From positions 62,001 to 126,000 of the forward strand of contig NZ_RDBE01000007.1 of the NCBI RefSeq assembly GCF_003674065.1: a stretch of DNA of 64,000 bases, in the 5' to 3' direction. The stretch comes from Nocardioides mangrovicus (lineage in GTDB: Bacteria > Actinomycetota > Actinomycetes > Propionibacteriales > Nocardioidaceae). Position 1 is the first letter of the stretch. Every line of letters begins with the position of its first letter. The position numbers and the translations under genes were made by a program. Positions 43,081 to 52,166 of the stretch are shown piece after piece. A model generated the notes under the pieces. The model saw nothing but the letters and a program-made list of their open reading frames with translations. It ran no database searches and was not told where the DNA came from.

Positions 43081-45636
43081 ATGCCGACCCGCACGTCCCC
43101 GGCGGGGTCGCGCAGTCGTACGCCCGCCAAGGGCGCAACGGCCACGCGCACCCAGTCGCCGGGCCAGAGCAGGCGCAAGCCTGCCCCGAAGAAGCCCGCG
43201 CCGAAGAAGTCGGCACCGAAGAGGTCTGCGGCCGCGAAGCGCCCGGCGCCCCGCGCCGTCCGCAGCGGACCGAGCCCGGTGACGCGGCTGCTGGGCGCCG
43301 TGCTCACCGCACTGGGACGGGTGTGGCTCGGGGTGGCGGGCCTGGTGGGCACCGGAGTGCGACGGGTCGGGTCCAGTGCGGGCGAGCTCGAGCCCGAGCA
43401 GCGTCGCGACGGCGCCGGGCTGTTCCTGCTCGGCATCGCCGTGGTGGTCGCCGCCTGCGTGTGGTGGCAGATCCCCGGCGGCTTCGGCAACGCCGTCCGC
43501 GCCATGGTGGCCGGCACGGTGGGCCTGGTGGCCTGGTTCGTGCCGCTGCTGCTGGCCTTCATCGCCTTCCGCAACCTGCGCGACCCCGAGCGCAACGGCC
43601 CGGCCGGCCGGCAGCTGGTCGGGTGGGGCGCGCTGGGGTTCGGCGTGCTCGGCATCGTGCAGATCGCCAACGGCTCCCCGAAGCCGGAGCTCGGCAACAC
43701 CAAGCCGCTGCAGGAGGCCGGGGGAGCGGTCGGGTTCGTGGTGGCCAAGCTGCTCACCGACCTGCTGGGTAACGACGCCGTCGTGGTCTCGCTGCTGACC
43801 CTCCTGGCGCTGTTCGGGCTGCTGGTGGTGACCGCGACGCCGGTGCACCAGGTGCCGGCCCGCTTCCGCGAGGCCCGCGACCGGCTCTCCGGCCGCGCCC
43901 CCTTCGACGACGAGGACGGCGAGGAGGGCGTGGAGGACACCGCCGCACTGCCCCGGCAGCGCCAGCGCCGCAAGAAGGCCGACGAGCCCTTCGACGTCGA
44001 GGACGACCCGGCCTACGACACGCCCGTGCTCGAGGACCGCGAGGTGGCCAAACGGGCGCGCAAGAAGCCCGAGCAGGTGGTGGTGCACGAGCCCGCGGCC
44101 GACCTCGAGCCGCCGCCACACGACCCGCTGCCGGCCCGCGCCGAGCAGCTGATGCTGTCGGGCGACATCACCTACTCCCTGCCCGGCAGCGACGCGCTGA
44201 AGCCCGGCAGCGCCCACAAGCCGCGCACCAAGGCCTCCGACGACGTCGTCGAGCGGCTGACCACGGTGCTCGAGGAGTTCGCCATCGACGCCCAGGTGAC
44301 CGGCTACACCCGTGGCCCGACGGTCACCCGCTACGAGGTCGAGCTCGGCCCGGCGGTGAAGGTCGAGCGCGTCACCCAGCTGAGCAAGAACATCGCCTAC
44401 GCCGTCGCCAGCGCCGACGTGCGGATCCTCAGCCCGATCCCCGGCAAGTCCGCCATCGGCATCGAGATCCCCAACAGCGACAAGGAGATCGTGTCGCTGG
44501 GAGACGTGCTGCGCTCCAACACCGCGCGCAACGACCACCACCCGATGGTGGTCGGCCTCGGCAAGGACGTCGAGGGCGGCTTCGTGTGCGCCAACCTGGC
44601 CAAGATGCCGCACCTGCTGGTGGCCGGTGCCACCGGCTCCGGCAAGTCCAGCTTCATCAACTCGATGATCACCTCGATCCTGATGCGCTCCACGCCCGAC
44701 GAGGTGCGGATGATCATGGTCGACCCCAAGCGGGTGGAGCTGAACGCCTACGAGGGCGTCCCGCACCTGATCACCCCGATCATCACGAACCCGAAGAAGG
44801 CCGCCGAGGCGCTGCAGTGGGTCGTGCGCGAGATGGACATGCGCTACGACGACCTGGCGGCGTTCGGGTTCCGCCACATCGACGACTTCAACAAGGCGGT
44901 CAAGGCCGGCAAGGTCACCCCGCCGCCGGGCAGCGAGCGGAAGCTGGCGCCGTACCCGTACCTGCTGGTCATCGTCGACGAGCTCGCCGACCTGATGATG
45001 GTCGCCCCCCGCGACGTCGAGGACTCGGTCGTCCGCATCACCCAGCTCGCCCGCGCGGCCGGCATCCACCTGGTGCTGGCCACCCAGCGGCCCAGCGTCG
45101 ACGTCGTGACCGGCCTGATCAAGGCCAACGTGCCCTCGCGACTGGCCTTCGCGACCTCCAGCCTCGGCGACAGCCGCGTCATCCTCGACCAGCCGGGCGC
45201 GGAGAAGCTGGTCGGCCAAGGCGACGGGCTGTTCCTGCCGATGGGCGCGAGCAAGCCGGTGCGCGTGCAGGGCTCGTGGGTCACCGAGAACGAGATCCAG
45301 ACCGTGGTCACGCACTGCACCGACCAGCTCAAGCCGACCTACCGCGAGGACGTCACCGTCCCGCAGCAGAGCAAGCGCGACCTCGACGACGACATCGGCG
45401 ACGACCTCGAGCTCGTGGTGCAGGCCATCGAGCTGGTGGTCTCCACGCAGTTCGGGTCCACCTCGATGCTGCAGCGCAAGCTCCGCGTCGGCTTCGCCAA
45501 GGCCGGTCGCCTCATGGACATCCTCGAGAGCCGGGGCGTGGTCGGACCCAGCGAGGGGTCCAAGGCCCGCGACGTGCTCATCAAGCCCGACGACCTCGAC
45601 GCCGTCATCGCCACCCTGCAAGGAGAAGCGGAATGA
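43081..45636 (+). CDS. ftsK: DNA translocase FtsK/SpoIIIE
   Basis: An 851-residue hexameric DNA pump that clears chromosomes from the division septum. A basic N-terminus (lysine, alanine and proline repeats) is followed by four membrane helices (about 115-260), an acidic linker, the alpha/beta motor with Walker A GATGSGKSS (about 517-525) and Walker B LLVIVDELADLMM, and the C-terminal gamma winged helix (VSTQFGSTSMLQRKLRVGF AKAGRLMD) that reads KOPS-like sequences. Overlap with the next gene is 4 bp (ATGA). Confidence 0.96.
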   Translation: MPTRTSPAGSRSRTPAKGATATRTQSPGQSRRKPAPKKPAPKKSAPKRSAAAKRPAPRAVRSGPSPVTRLLGAVLTALGRVWLGVAGLVGTGVRRVGSSAGELEPEQRRDGAGLFLLGIAVVVAACVWWQIPGGFGNAVRAMVAGTVGLVAWFVPLLLAFIAFRNLRDPERNGPAGRQLVGWGALGFGVLGIVQIANGSPKPELGNTKPLQEAGGAVGFVVAKLLTDLLGNDAVVVSLLTLLALFGLLVVTATPVHQVPARFREARDRLSGRAPFDDEDGEEGVEDTAALPRQRQRRKKADEPFDVEDDPAYDTPVLEDREVAKRARKKPEQVVVHEPAADLEPPPHDPLPARAEQLMLSGDITYSLPGSDALKPGSAHKPRTKASDDVVERLTTVLEEFAIDAQVTGYTRGPTVTRYEVELGPAVKVERVTQLSKNIAYAVASADVRILSPIPGKSAIGIEIPNSDKEIVSLGDVLRSNTARNDHHPMVVGLGKDVEGGFVCANLAKMPHLLVAGATGSGKSSFINSMITSILMRSTPDEVRMIMVDPKRVELNAYEGVPHLITPIITNPKKAAEALQWVVREMDMRYDDLAAFGFRHIDDFNKAVKAGKVTPPPGSERKLAPYPYLLVIVDELADLMMVAPRDVEDSVVRITQLARAAGIHLVLATQRPSVDVVTGLIKANVPSRLAFATSSLGDSRVILDQPGAEKLVGQGDGLFLPMGASKPVRVQGSWVTENEIQTVVTHCTDQLKPTYREDVTVPQQSKRDLDDDIGDDLELVVQAIELVVSTQFGSTSMLQRKLRVGFAKAGRLMDILESRGVVGPSEGSKARDVLIKPDDLDAVIATLQGEAE

Positions 45637-47714
45637 CAACCAACGATCACCTGGTCGCGGACGACGTCACCGACGGCGAGTCCTACGAGGAGACCCGCGA
45701 CGACGGGGTGGAGAGCCGTCACGACCTCGAGGTGCGGCGCAACGCCGTGCTCTCGGGCGTGCTCGGCGTCGTCGCCTGCGTGCTCGCGCTGGCCTGGCTG
45801 GTGCGCAGCATCGGCGACGGCGGTCTCGGCTCCTGGCTCTTCACGCTCGTGCTCGCCGGCATCGGCGCTACGCAGGTCGTCGCGTTCCTCGACGCCCGCG
45901 TGCCGCTGCTGGTGGCCGACTCCTTCGGCGTCCGGATCCGGCTGGGCCGTGAGTGGCGCGGGCTGCCGTGGTCCTCGCTGGAGCAGGTCGTGGTCGAGCA
46001 GCGCACCTCGCTGCTGCACGACGGTCGCCTGGTCGTGGCCCCGCGCTTCCTCGAGCGGGCCCTGGAGGGTCTCGACGACCGCGCCCGTCGCCAGGTCGCG
46101 ATGTCGCAGAAGGTCTACGGCGCGCCGCTCGTGGTGCCGCTGGGCATGACCACGAAGGTCTCCGCGCCGCACCTGATCGACGCGCTGGCCGAGCTGGCCG
46201 GCGGCCGGACGGCCGTGGTCGAGCTGGCCGGGCACGTGGCCGAGCCGGTCATCCCGCTGGAGGAGGACCACCTGGAGCGGGTGGAGGCGAGCCGTCGGCT
46301 GATGGCGGGCCTCTCGCCGCGCGGCGGCGGTCACGGCCGTCCGGGCGGCGGTCCGGGCGGGGGTCCGGGCGGCGGTCCGGGTGGGGGGCAGCTGGTCGGC
46401 GCAGGCGCGTCGGGCCAGGTCTTCAGCAGCGACCACGAGCGAGGCCAGCGCGCCTTCGTGGGTCTCTCGATCTTCGACAAGCTCGGCTTCGACGAGTGGG
46501 GGCTGACCAAGGAGCGGATCGAGTCGGTCTCCGCCCCCGTCGCGACCTTCATCTCGCGGGCCGCCCACGGCCGCTCCCACGACGTCGACGTGAGCCCCTC
46601 GCTGCAGCGTCCGCCCGCCCCGACTGCCGCCCCGACTGCCGCCCCGACTGCCGCCCCGACCCCCGCTCCGATGTCGGCCCCGAGCGCCCCGGTGGGCCCG
46701 GCGGCACCGACCTGGTCGCCGGCCATCCCGCTGCGCAGCGCCAAGGCCGCCTCCCGGGTGGACGTGCAGCTGGAGACCCAGCCGGTCATCATCACCGCCA
46801 CGGCGCCCAAGCTCGACCCGATCGAGACCGATACCTCGACCCTGCCCGAGGCCGGGATCCTGCACCACGGCGCGGACTGGGACACCGACACCCATACCGA
46901 CTCCGAGGACGACACCTCCTACGACGTCCGCCCGATCGCCGTGCCCGGCGAGCCGGTGGACCGGGTCGTCATCGACGACTTCGAGCCCGAGGCGGCCCAG
47001 GCGCCGGTCATCGGACCCGAGGTGGCCGCCGCCCGCACACGACTGGGCCTCGACGTCGACGCGCTGAGCGAGCGCACCCGGATCCGCCCCCACGTCATCG
47101 AGGCGATCGAGGTCGACGACTTCGGTCCCTGCGGCGGCGACTTCTACGCCCGCGGTCACCTCCGCGCGCTGGCTCGCGTGCTGGGGATGGACGCCGAGGA
47201 GCTCGTCGCCACCTTCGACGAGCGCTACGCCTCCGCGCCGATCCAGGCCAGCCGGGTGTTCGAGGCCGAGCTGGCCACCAGCACCGGCGGTGGGCTGCGC
47301 GCCACCTTCGGCGGCCCGCGCTGGGGCCTGATGCTCGGGGTCGTGCTCGTGCTCGTGCTGGTCTGGGGCGTGGCGCGGCTCTTCGCCGACGACACCCCGC
47401 AGGCAGCGGCGCCGCCGTCGCTGAGCCAGTCCGCGGCCTCGGACCAGAAGCCGATCACCTCGGCCTTCGGCGCCCCGGTGCGGATCTCGGTGCGCGCGGT
47501 GCGTGGGGCCTCCGACATCGTGGTCCGCGACCACACCGGCCGGGTGCTGTGGAGCGGCCAGCTCGCCCAGGGTTCGCACCGCCAGATCGTGGGGGTCGCG
47601 CCGCTCACGGTGCGGGCCGGGAACCCCTCGGTGGTCGACGTCTGGCTGGCCGGGAAGCCGCAGGGTGCGGTGGGCTCGACGACGACCGCGGGGTCGCACA
47701 CGTACAAGCCCTGA
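45633..47714 (+). CDS. Large RodZ-like protein (membrane/PH-like N-terminus, HTH, TM, DUF4115-like C-terminus)
   Basis: A 693-residue multi-domain protein. Two N-terminal helices (about 37-82) are followed by a PH-like beta domain (FGVRIRLGREWRGLPWSSLE QVVVEQRT). A long low-complexity part has GGGP repeats (46345-46391) and Thr-Ala-Ala-Pro repeats (46621-46660). Then come a RodZ-type helix-turn-helix (ARTRLGLDVDALSERTRIRP HVIEAIE), a transmembrane helix (WGLMLGVVLVLVLVWGVARL) and an extracytoplasmic DUF4115-like domain. RodZ links the MreB cytoskeleton to wall synthesis; no mreB is in this window. It overlaps ftsK by 4 bp, tying it to cell division. The fusion with an N-terminal membrane module is unlike classical RodZ. 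Confidence 0.8.
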   Translation: MTTNDHLVADDVTDGESYEETRDDGVESRHDLEVRRNAVLSGVLGVVACVLALAWLVRSIGDGGLGSWLFTLVLAGIGATQVVAFLDARVPLLVADSFGVRIRLGREWRGLPWSSLEQVVVEQRTSLLHDGRLVVAPRFLERALEGLDDRARRQVAMSQKVYGAPLVVPLGMTTKVSAPHLIDALAELAGGRTAVVELAGHVAEPVIPLEEDHLERVEASRRLMAGLSPRGGGHGRPGGGPGGGPGGGPGGGQLVGAGASGQVFSSDHERGQRAFVGLSIFDKLGFDEWGLTKERIESVSAPVATFISRAAHGRSHDVDVSPSLQRPPAPTAAPTAAPTAAPTPAPMSAPSAPVGPAAPTWSPAIPLRSAKAASRVDVQLETQPVIITATAPKLDPIETDTSTLPEAGILHHGADWDTDTHTDSEDDTSYDVRPIAVPGEPVDRVVIDDFEPEAAQAPVIGPEVAAARTRLGLDVDALSERTRIRPHVIEAIEVDDFGPCGGDFYARGHLRALARVLGMDAEELVATFDERYASAPIQASRVFEAELATSTGGGLRATFGGPRWGLMLGVVLVLVLVWGVARLFADDTPQAAAPPSLSQSAASDQKPITSAFGAPVRISVRAVRGASDIVVRDHTGRVLWSGQLAQGSHRQIVGVAPLTVRAGNPSVVDVWLAGKPQGAVGSTTTAGSHTYKP

Positions 47715-47741
47715 GGCGCCGCGCCCTATCCTGATCGCGGT

Positions 47742-49103
47742 ATGTCTTCAGATCACACGGTCGCCCTGGTCACGCTGGGGTGCGCACGCAACGAGGTCGA
47801 CTCCGAGGAGCTGGCCGGCCGACTGGCCGCCGACGGCTTCCGGCTGGTCGGCGACCCCGAGTCCGCCGAGACGGTCCTGGTGAACACCTGCGGCTTCGTG
47901 GAGGCGGCCAAGAAGGACAGCGTCGACACGCTGCTGGAGGCCGCCGACCTCAAGCAGGCGGGTACGACCCGCTCCGTGGTGGCGGTCGGCTGCCTGGCCG
48001 AGCGCTACGGCGAGCAGCTGGCCGACTCGCTGCCCGAGGCCGACGCGGTGCTGGGCTTCGACTCCTACGCCGACATCGGCGACCGGCTGCGCCGCATCCT
48101 GGCCGGCGACGCTCCCGCGCCCCACGTGCCCGCCGACCGGCGGCGGCTGCTGCCGATCAGCCCGGCCGACCGCGAGCCTGCGCCGGTCGCCCCGCGTACG
48201 CGACTGGAGTCCGGGCCCACCGCGTCGCTGAAGCTGGCCAGCGGCTGCGACCGGCGCTGCACCTTCTGCGCGATCCCCAGCTTCCGGGGCTCGTTCGTGT
48301 CCCGCCGCCCGACCGACGTGCTGGCCGAGGCGCGCTGGCTGGCCGGCGAGGGCGTGCGCGAGCTGTTCCTGGTCAGCGAGAACTCGACCTCCTACGGCAA
48401 GGACCTCGGCGACCTGCGGCTGCTGGAGCGGCTGCTGCCCGAGCTGGCCGCCGTCGACGGCGTCGAGCGGGTGCGGGTCTCCTACCTGCAGCCGGCCGAG
48501 ATGCGTCCGGGGCTGCTCGAGGCCATCGCCGCCACCGACGGCGTGGCTCCGTACTTCGACCTGTCGTTCCAGCACGCCTCCGGGCCGGTGCTGCGACGGA
48601 TGCGCCGGTTCGGCGACGCCGAGAGCTTCCTCGGCCTGCTCGACCAGGTGCGCGCGCACGCACCGCAGGCGGGCGCCCGCTCCAACGTCATCGTCGGGTT
48701 CCCCGGCGAGAGCGAGGCCGACCTGGAGGTGCTCTGCGAATTCCTGGTCGCGGCCCGCCTCGACGTGGTGGGGGTGTTCGGCTACTCCGACGAGGACGGC
48801 ACCGAGGCGGCCGGCTTCGCCGACAAGCTCGACCCCGACGAGGTGGCCGACCGGGTCGCCCACGTCTCGCGGCTGGTCGAGGAGCTCACCGCCCAGCGCG
48901 CCGAGGAGCGCGTGGGGGAGCAGGTCGAGGTGCTGGTCGAGGAGGTGGCCGCGGACGAGCGGGCCGAGGGCCGCACCGCGTTCCAGGGCCCCGAGGTCGA
49001 CGGCACCACCACGCTGACCGGCACGGGCTACGCCGTGGGCGACCTGGTGCCGGCCGTGGTGAAGGCCGCCGAGGGCGTCGACCTGATCGCGGCCCCCAGA
49101 TGA
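47742..49103 (+). CDS. rimO: Ribosomal protein S12 methylthiotransferase RimO
   Basis: A 453-residue radical-SAM enzyme that methylthiolates Asp88 of ribosomal protein S12. The N-terminal MTTase domain has [15 protein letters not shown] and [16 protein letters not shown]; the radical-SAM cluster cysteines are Cys169, Cys173 and Cys176 ([12 protein letters not shown]), and a C-terminal TRAM domain follows. A TATCCT box lies 9 bases before ATG 47742. It sits in the conserved ftsK-RodZ-rimO-pgsA order. Confidence 0.96.
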   Translation: MSSDHTVALVTLGCARNEVDSEELAGRLAADGFRLVGDPESAETVLVNTCGFVEAAKKDSVDTLLEAADLKQAGTTRSVVAVGCLAERYGEQLADSLPEADAVLGFDSYADIGDRLRRILAGDAPAPHVPADRRRLLPISPADREPAPVAPRTRLESGPTASLKLASGCDRRCTFCAIPSFRGSFVSRRPTDVLAEARWLAGEGVRELFLVSENSTSYGKDLGDLRLLERLLPELAAVDGVERVRVSYLQPAEMRPGLLEAIAATDGVAPYFDLSFQHASGPVLRRMRRFGDAESFLGLLDQVRAHAPQAGARSNVIVGFPGESEADLEVLCEFLVAARLDVVGVFGYSDEDGTEAAGFADKLDPDEVADRVAHVSRLVEELTAQRAEERVGEQVEVLVEEVAADERAEGRTAFQGPEVDGTTTLTGTGYAVGDLVPAVVKAAEGVDLIAAPR

Positions 49104-49113
49104 CGGCCGCGCG

Positions 49114-49734
49114 ATGAACGAGAACGTCAACGTCCCCAACGCGCTCACCACGCTGCGCATCGTCATGGTGCCGTTCTTCGGGTGGGCGCTGCTGGTGCAC
49201 GACGGTCACAGCACGGGTTGGCGCTGGGTGGCCTGGGTGCTGTTCGGACTGGCGATGATCACCGACAAGATCGACGGCGACCTGGCCCGCAAGCACGATC
49301 TGATCACCGACTTCGGCAAGATCGCCGACCCCATCGCCGACAAGGCGCTCACCGGCATGGCCTTCATCGGGCTCTCGATCATCGGTGCGCTGTGGTGGTG
49401 GGTCACGATCATCGTGCTGGTGCGCGAGTGGGCGGTGACCTTCGCCCGGCTCTCGATCGCCAAGCACGTCGTGATCCCGGCCAAGCAGAGCGGGAAGTAC
49501 AAGACGTTCCTGCAGGCCATCGCGCTCGGCGGCTTCGTCGGCCCGTTCCGACCCGATGGCTTCTTCCCGGACTTCTCGGTGCTCTCCTCGGCCTGGGACT
49601 ACGTGGGCGCCGCGATCTGGCTACTCTGCGCCGTCGCCATGGCCGGCGCGTTCGTGCTCACGCTGACCAGCGGCTACGACTTCGCCCGCGACGCGATCAA
49701 GCAGACCCGGCAGGCCCGCGCCGCGAAGGCCTGA
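49114..49734 (+). CDS. pgsA: CDP-diacylglycerol-glycerol-3-phosphate 3-phosphatidyltransferase
   Basis: A 206-residue membrane enzyme making phosphatidylglycerol phosphate. The CDP-alcohol transferase motif D-x2-D-G-x2-A-R-x8-G-x3-D-x3-D is complete: Asp51, Asp54, Gly55, Ala58, Arg59, Gly68, Asp72, Asp76. Several helices and a conserved SGKYKTFLQ segment agree. Its last 38 bp overlap the 3' end of the convergent PPOX-fold gene. In related genomes cinA usually follows directly; here three genes intervene. Confidence 0.94.
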   Translation: MNENVNVPNALTTLRIVMVPFFGWALLVHDGHSTGWRWVAWVLFGLAMITDKIDGDLARKHDLITDFGKIADPIADKALTGMAFIGLSIIGALWWWVTIIVLVREWAVTFARLSIAKHVVIPAKQSGKYKTFLQAIALGGFVGPFRPDGFFPDFSVLSSAWDYVGAAIWLLCAVAMAGAFVLTLTSGYDFARDAIKQTRQARAAKA

Positions 49735-50290
49735 GAGGCTCGATCTGCAGCGCCGGCAGCCCGTCGATGCTCTCGGCGTTCTTGGCCGCCCAGTAGGTCG
49801 CGAAGTACTCCTCGTCGCGGCGCTCCTGGGACAGGTCGAGCACGTCGCGGTCGGCGACGTACTGCATGACCGGGACGGACCAGCCGCAGGAGTCGGCGAT
49901 ACGGTCGCACTCGACGACGATGATCGAGCGCTGCCCGATCTGGCGGGACTTGGCGAAGCGTGGGCGCAGCTGCGCGAACTCCTCGTCCTCGGGCACCACC
50001 ACGCGCCCGGTGCCCTGCAGCCGCACGATCCGGGGCGGCCCGTCGAACGCGTTGAACATCAAGGTGATCCGGCCGTTCTCGCGCAGGTGCGCGATCGTCT
50101 CGGCTCCGGACCCGGTGTAGTCGAGGTAGGCCACCGACGTCTCACCGAGCACGGTGAAGGTGCCGGCCATGCCCTTGGGCGAGGCGTTGACGTGCCCGCC
50201 CTCGGCCGGCGCGGTGGCCACGACGAACATCGGCTGCGCGAGCAGCCAGCCCCGCAGCCGCTCGTCGATGCCCTCGAAGACCTGCCCCAT
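49697..50290 (-). CDS. PPOX-fold (pyridoxamine 5'-phosphate oxidase-like) protein
   Basis: A 197-residue split-barrel flavin-binding family protein. The pattern FVVATAPAEGGHVNASPKGM, VAYLDYTGSGAETIAHLREN and RITLMFNAFDGPPRIVRLQG is typical of PPOX-class proteins that bind FMN or F420; which cofactor is used cannot be told. ATG 50290 is taken as the start; a GTG one codon earlier is possible. It is convergent with and overlaps pgsA by 38 bp. It may share a transcript with the GH15 gene just upstream (12-bp gap). Confidence 0.85.
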   Translation of the reverse strand: MGQVFEGIDERLRGWLLAQPMFVVATAPAEGGHVNASPKGMAGTFTVLGETSVAYLDYTGSGAETIAHLRENGRITLMFNAFDGPPRIVRLQGTGRVVVPEDEEFAQLRPRFAKSRQIGQRSIIVVECDRIADSCGWSVPVMQYVADRDVLDLSQERRDEEYFATYWAAKNAESIDGLPALQIEPLRPSRRGPAGSA

Positions 50291-50302
50291 CACGCGATGG
50301 TC

Positions 50303-52105
50303 TCACTCCTCACCCACCGTCCTGGGGGCGTGCTGGAGTGCCATCGCGGCCTCGACGAGGGCGAGGTGGGAGAAGGCCTGGGGGAAGTTGCCGGTCATGC
50401 GATCGGCGGCGGGGTCGTACTCCTCGCTGAGCAGGCCGACGTCGTTGGCCAGGCCGACCAGGCGGCGCATCAGTCGCTGGGCGTCGTCGACACGGCCGGC
50501 GCGCGCGTAGGCGGCGACCAGCCAGAAGGAGCAGGCCAAGAAGGGGTTCTCGTCGCCCGCGAGGCCGTCGACGCCGGACTGGGTGCGATAGCGCAGCAGG
50601 AAGCCGTCGCGCATCAGGTCCTGCTCGACGGCGGCGATGGTGCCGAGCATGCGGGGGTCGCGGCCGTCGATGAAGCCGACGGAGGGCAGGACCAGGAGGG
50701 AGGCGTCGACCTCGGTGGTCTCGTCGTGCTGGACGAAGGTGTTGCGCTCGGGGTCGAAGCCGCGGCGCATCACCGTGTCGTGCACCTTTTCGCGCAGCGT
50801 GCGCCACCGCTCGACTGGTCCGTCGAGTCCGAACTCCTCCACGGCCTTCACCGCGCGGTCGAAGGCGCACCAGACCATGACGCCGCTGTGGGTGAAGTGT
50901 CGTTGCTTGCCGCGGATCTCCCACAGTCCGTGGTCGCGCCGGTCCCAGTGCTGGGCCAGCTCCTCGACCAGCGTGCGCTGCAGCGCCCAGCTGTCGGTGG
51001 TCTCCTGGATGCCGGCCCGGCGGGCGAGGTCCAAGGCGGTCATCACCTCGCCGAGCACATCGGACTGACGCTGGCGAACCGCGCCGTTGCCGATGCGCAC
51101 CGGAGCGCTGCCGAGGTAGCCCGGCAGGTGGTCCAGGGTGCGCTCGGGCAGGTCGCGACCGCCGTCGACGGTGTACATGATCTGCAGGTCCTCGGGGTCG
51201 CCGGCCACGGCGCGCAGCAGCCAGTCGCGCCACAGCTCGGCGGCGCTGCGCCGGCCGGCGGAGAGCAGCGCGTGGAGGGTGAGGGAGGCATCGCGCAGCC
51301 AGACGTAGCGGTAGTCCCAGTTGCGCTCCCCGCCGATCTGCTCGGGAAGGCTGGTGGTGGGGGCGGCGACGATGCCGCCGGTCTCGGCGTGGGTGAGCAT
51401 CCGCAGCGTCACCAGGCTGCGGATCACCGCGGGGCGGAACGGCCCGGTGTACTCGCACGCGTCGGCCCAGGCCTGCTCCTCGGCGATGGTCTGCTCGATC
51501 CGGTCGTCGAAGGTGAGCAGTCGCGGCACGGGCAGGTGCGAGGGCACCCAGGTCAGCGAGAACGTCAGCTCGTCGCCCTCGTTGACGGTGAACCGGTCGC
51601 GGTGCTCGGTCCCGTGGTCGCCCTCGGCGGCCACCGGCATCCGCGGGCCGCGGAGCACGATCTTGTTCGGGCCGGCGACGGCGATGATCAGCTCGCGGTC
51701 GCCGCGCCGCTCGCGGTGGACCCACGGCCGCACCCGGCCGTAGTCGAACCGCACGCTCCACACGTGGCGCATCGCCATGCTGCCGGCGACGCCGCGGATA
51801 CGCCGGACGACGTCGGCCCGGTCGTCGTTGACGGGCATGACGTCGGTGACCACCACCGTGCCCGTGTCGCACCGGTAGGTGGTCTCCAAGACGCTGGTAT
51901 CGCCGACGTAGCGGCGCTCGGTCTCGTGCTCGACGTCGGGGCCGAGCAGCCACCGGCCGTGGCGCTCGTCGCCGAGCAGCGCGGCCAGGCAGGCCTCGGA
52001 GTCGAAGCGGGGCAGGCACAGCCAGTCGACGGACCCGTCGCGGCCCACCAGGCAGGCGGTCTGACCGTCGCCGAGCATGGCGTAGTCCTCGATCGGCAGC
52101 GGCAC
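50303..52105 (-). CDS. Glycoside hydrolase family 15 protein (glucoamylase/trehalase-like)
   Basis: A 600-residue cytoplasmic protein. The N-terminal beta-sandwich (PIEDYAMLGDGQTACLVGRD, SVDWLCLPRFDS) and the alpha/alpha barrel match GH15. Candidate catalytic acids are the Glu in HGLWEIRG (about residue 394) and the Glu pair in LLSEEYDP (about 562). WDYRYVWLRDAS is a hallmark segment. Actinobacterial proteins of this type include a trehalase of mycobacteria, so trehalose is a candidate substrate, but maltooligosaccharides cannot be excluded. GTG 52105 follows a leaderless-type promoter. Confidence 0.9.
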   Translation of the reverse strand: MPLPIEDYAMLGDGQTACLVGRDGSVDWLCLPRFDSEACLAALLGDERHGRWLLGPDVEHETERRYVGDTSVLETTYRCDTGTVVVTDVMPVNDDRADVVRRIRGVAGSMAMRHVWSVRFDYGRVRPWVHRERRGDRELIIAVAGPNKIVLRGPRMPVAAEGDHGTEHRDRFTVNEGDELTFSLTWVPSHLPVPRLLTFDDRIEQTIAEEQAWADACEYTGPFRPAVIRSLVTLRMLTHAETGGIVAAPTTSLPEQIGGERNWDYRYVWLRDASLTLHALLSAGRRSAAELWRDWLLRAVAGDPEDLQIMYTVDGGRDLPERTLDHLPGYLGSAPVRIGNGAVRQRQSDVLGEVMTALDLARRAGIQETTDSWALQRTLVEELAQHWDRRDHGLWEIRGKQRHFTHSGVMVWCAFDRAVKAVEEFGLDGPVERWRTLREKVHDTVMRRGFDPERNTFVQHDETTEVDASLLVLPSVGFIDGRDPRMLGTIAAVEQDLMRDGFLLRYRTQSGVDGLAGDENPFLACSFWLVAAYARAGRVDDAQRLMRRLVGLANDVGLLSEEYDPAADRMTGNFPQAFSHLALVEAAMALQHAPRTVGEE

Positions 52106-52111
52106 GGAAGA

Positions 52112-52117
52112 AGCGTA
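52112..52117 (-). promoter_or_regulatory. -10 element of the GH15 gene
   Basis: TACGCT on the minus strand ends 6 bases before the GTG at 52105, the leaderless arrangement. Confidence 0.5.
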
Positions 52118-52166
52118 CGGCGCGCCTCGTCAGTCACACTGGTTAACACCCGTAACGTCACGGCGC

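Noticed and set aside
41974-45639. 1221-residue open frame on the minus strand opposite blaI, M56 and ftsK
   Set aside because: It is the complement frame of well-supported genes and has no recognisable motif; length alone is not evidence in this base composition.
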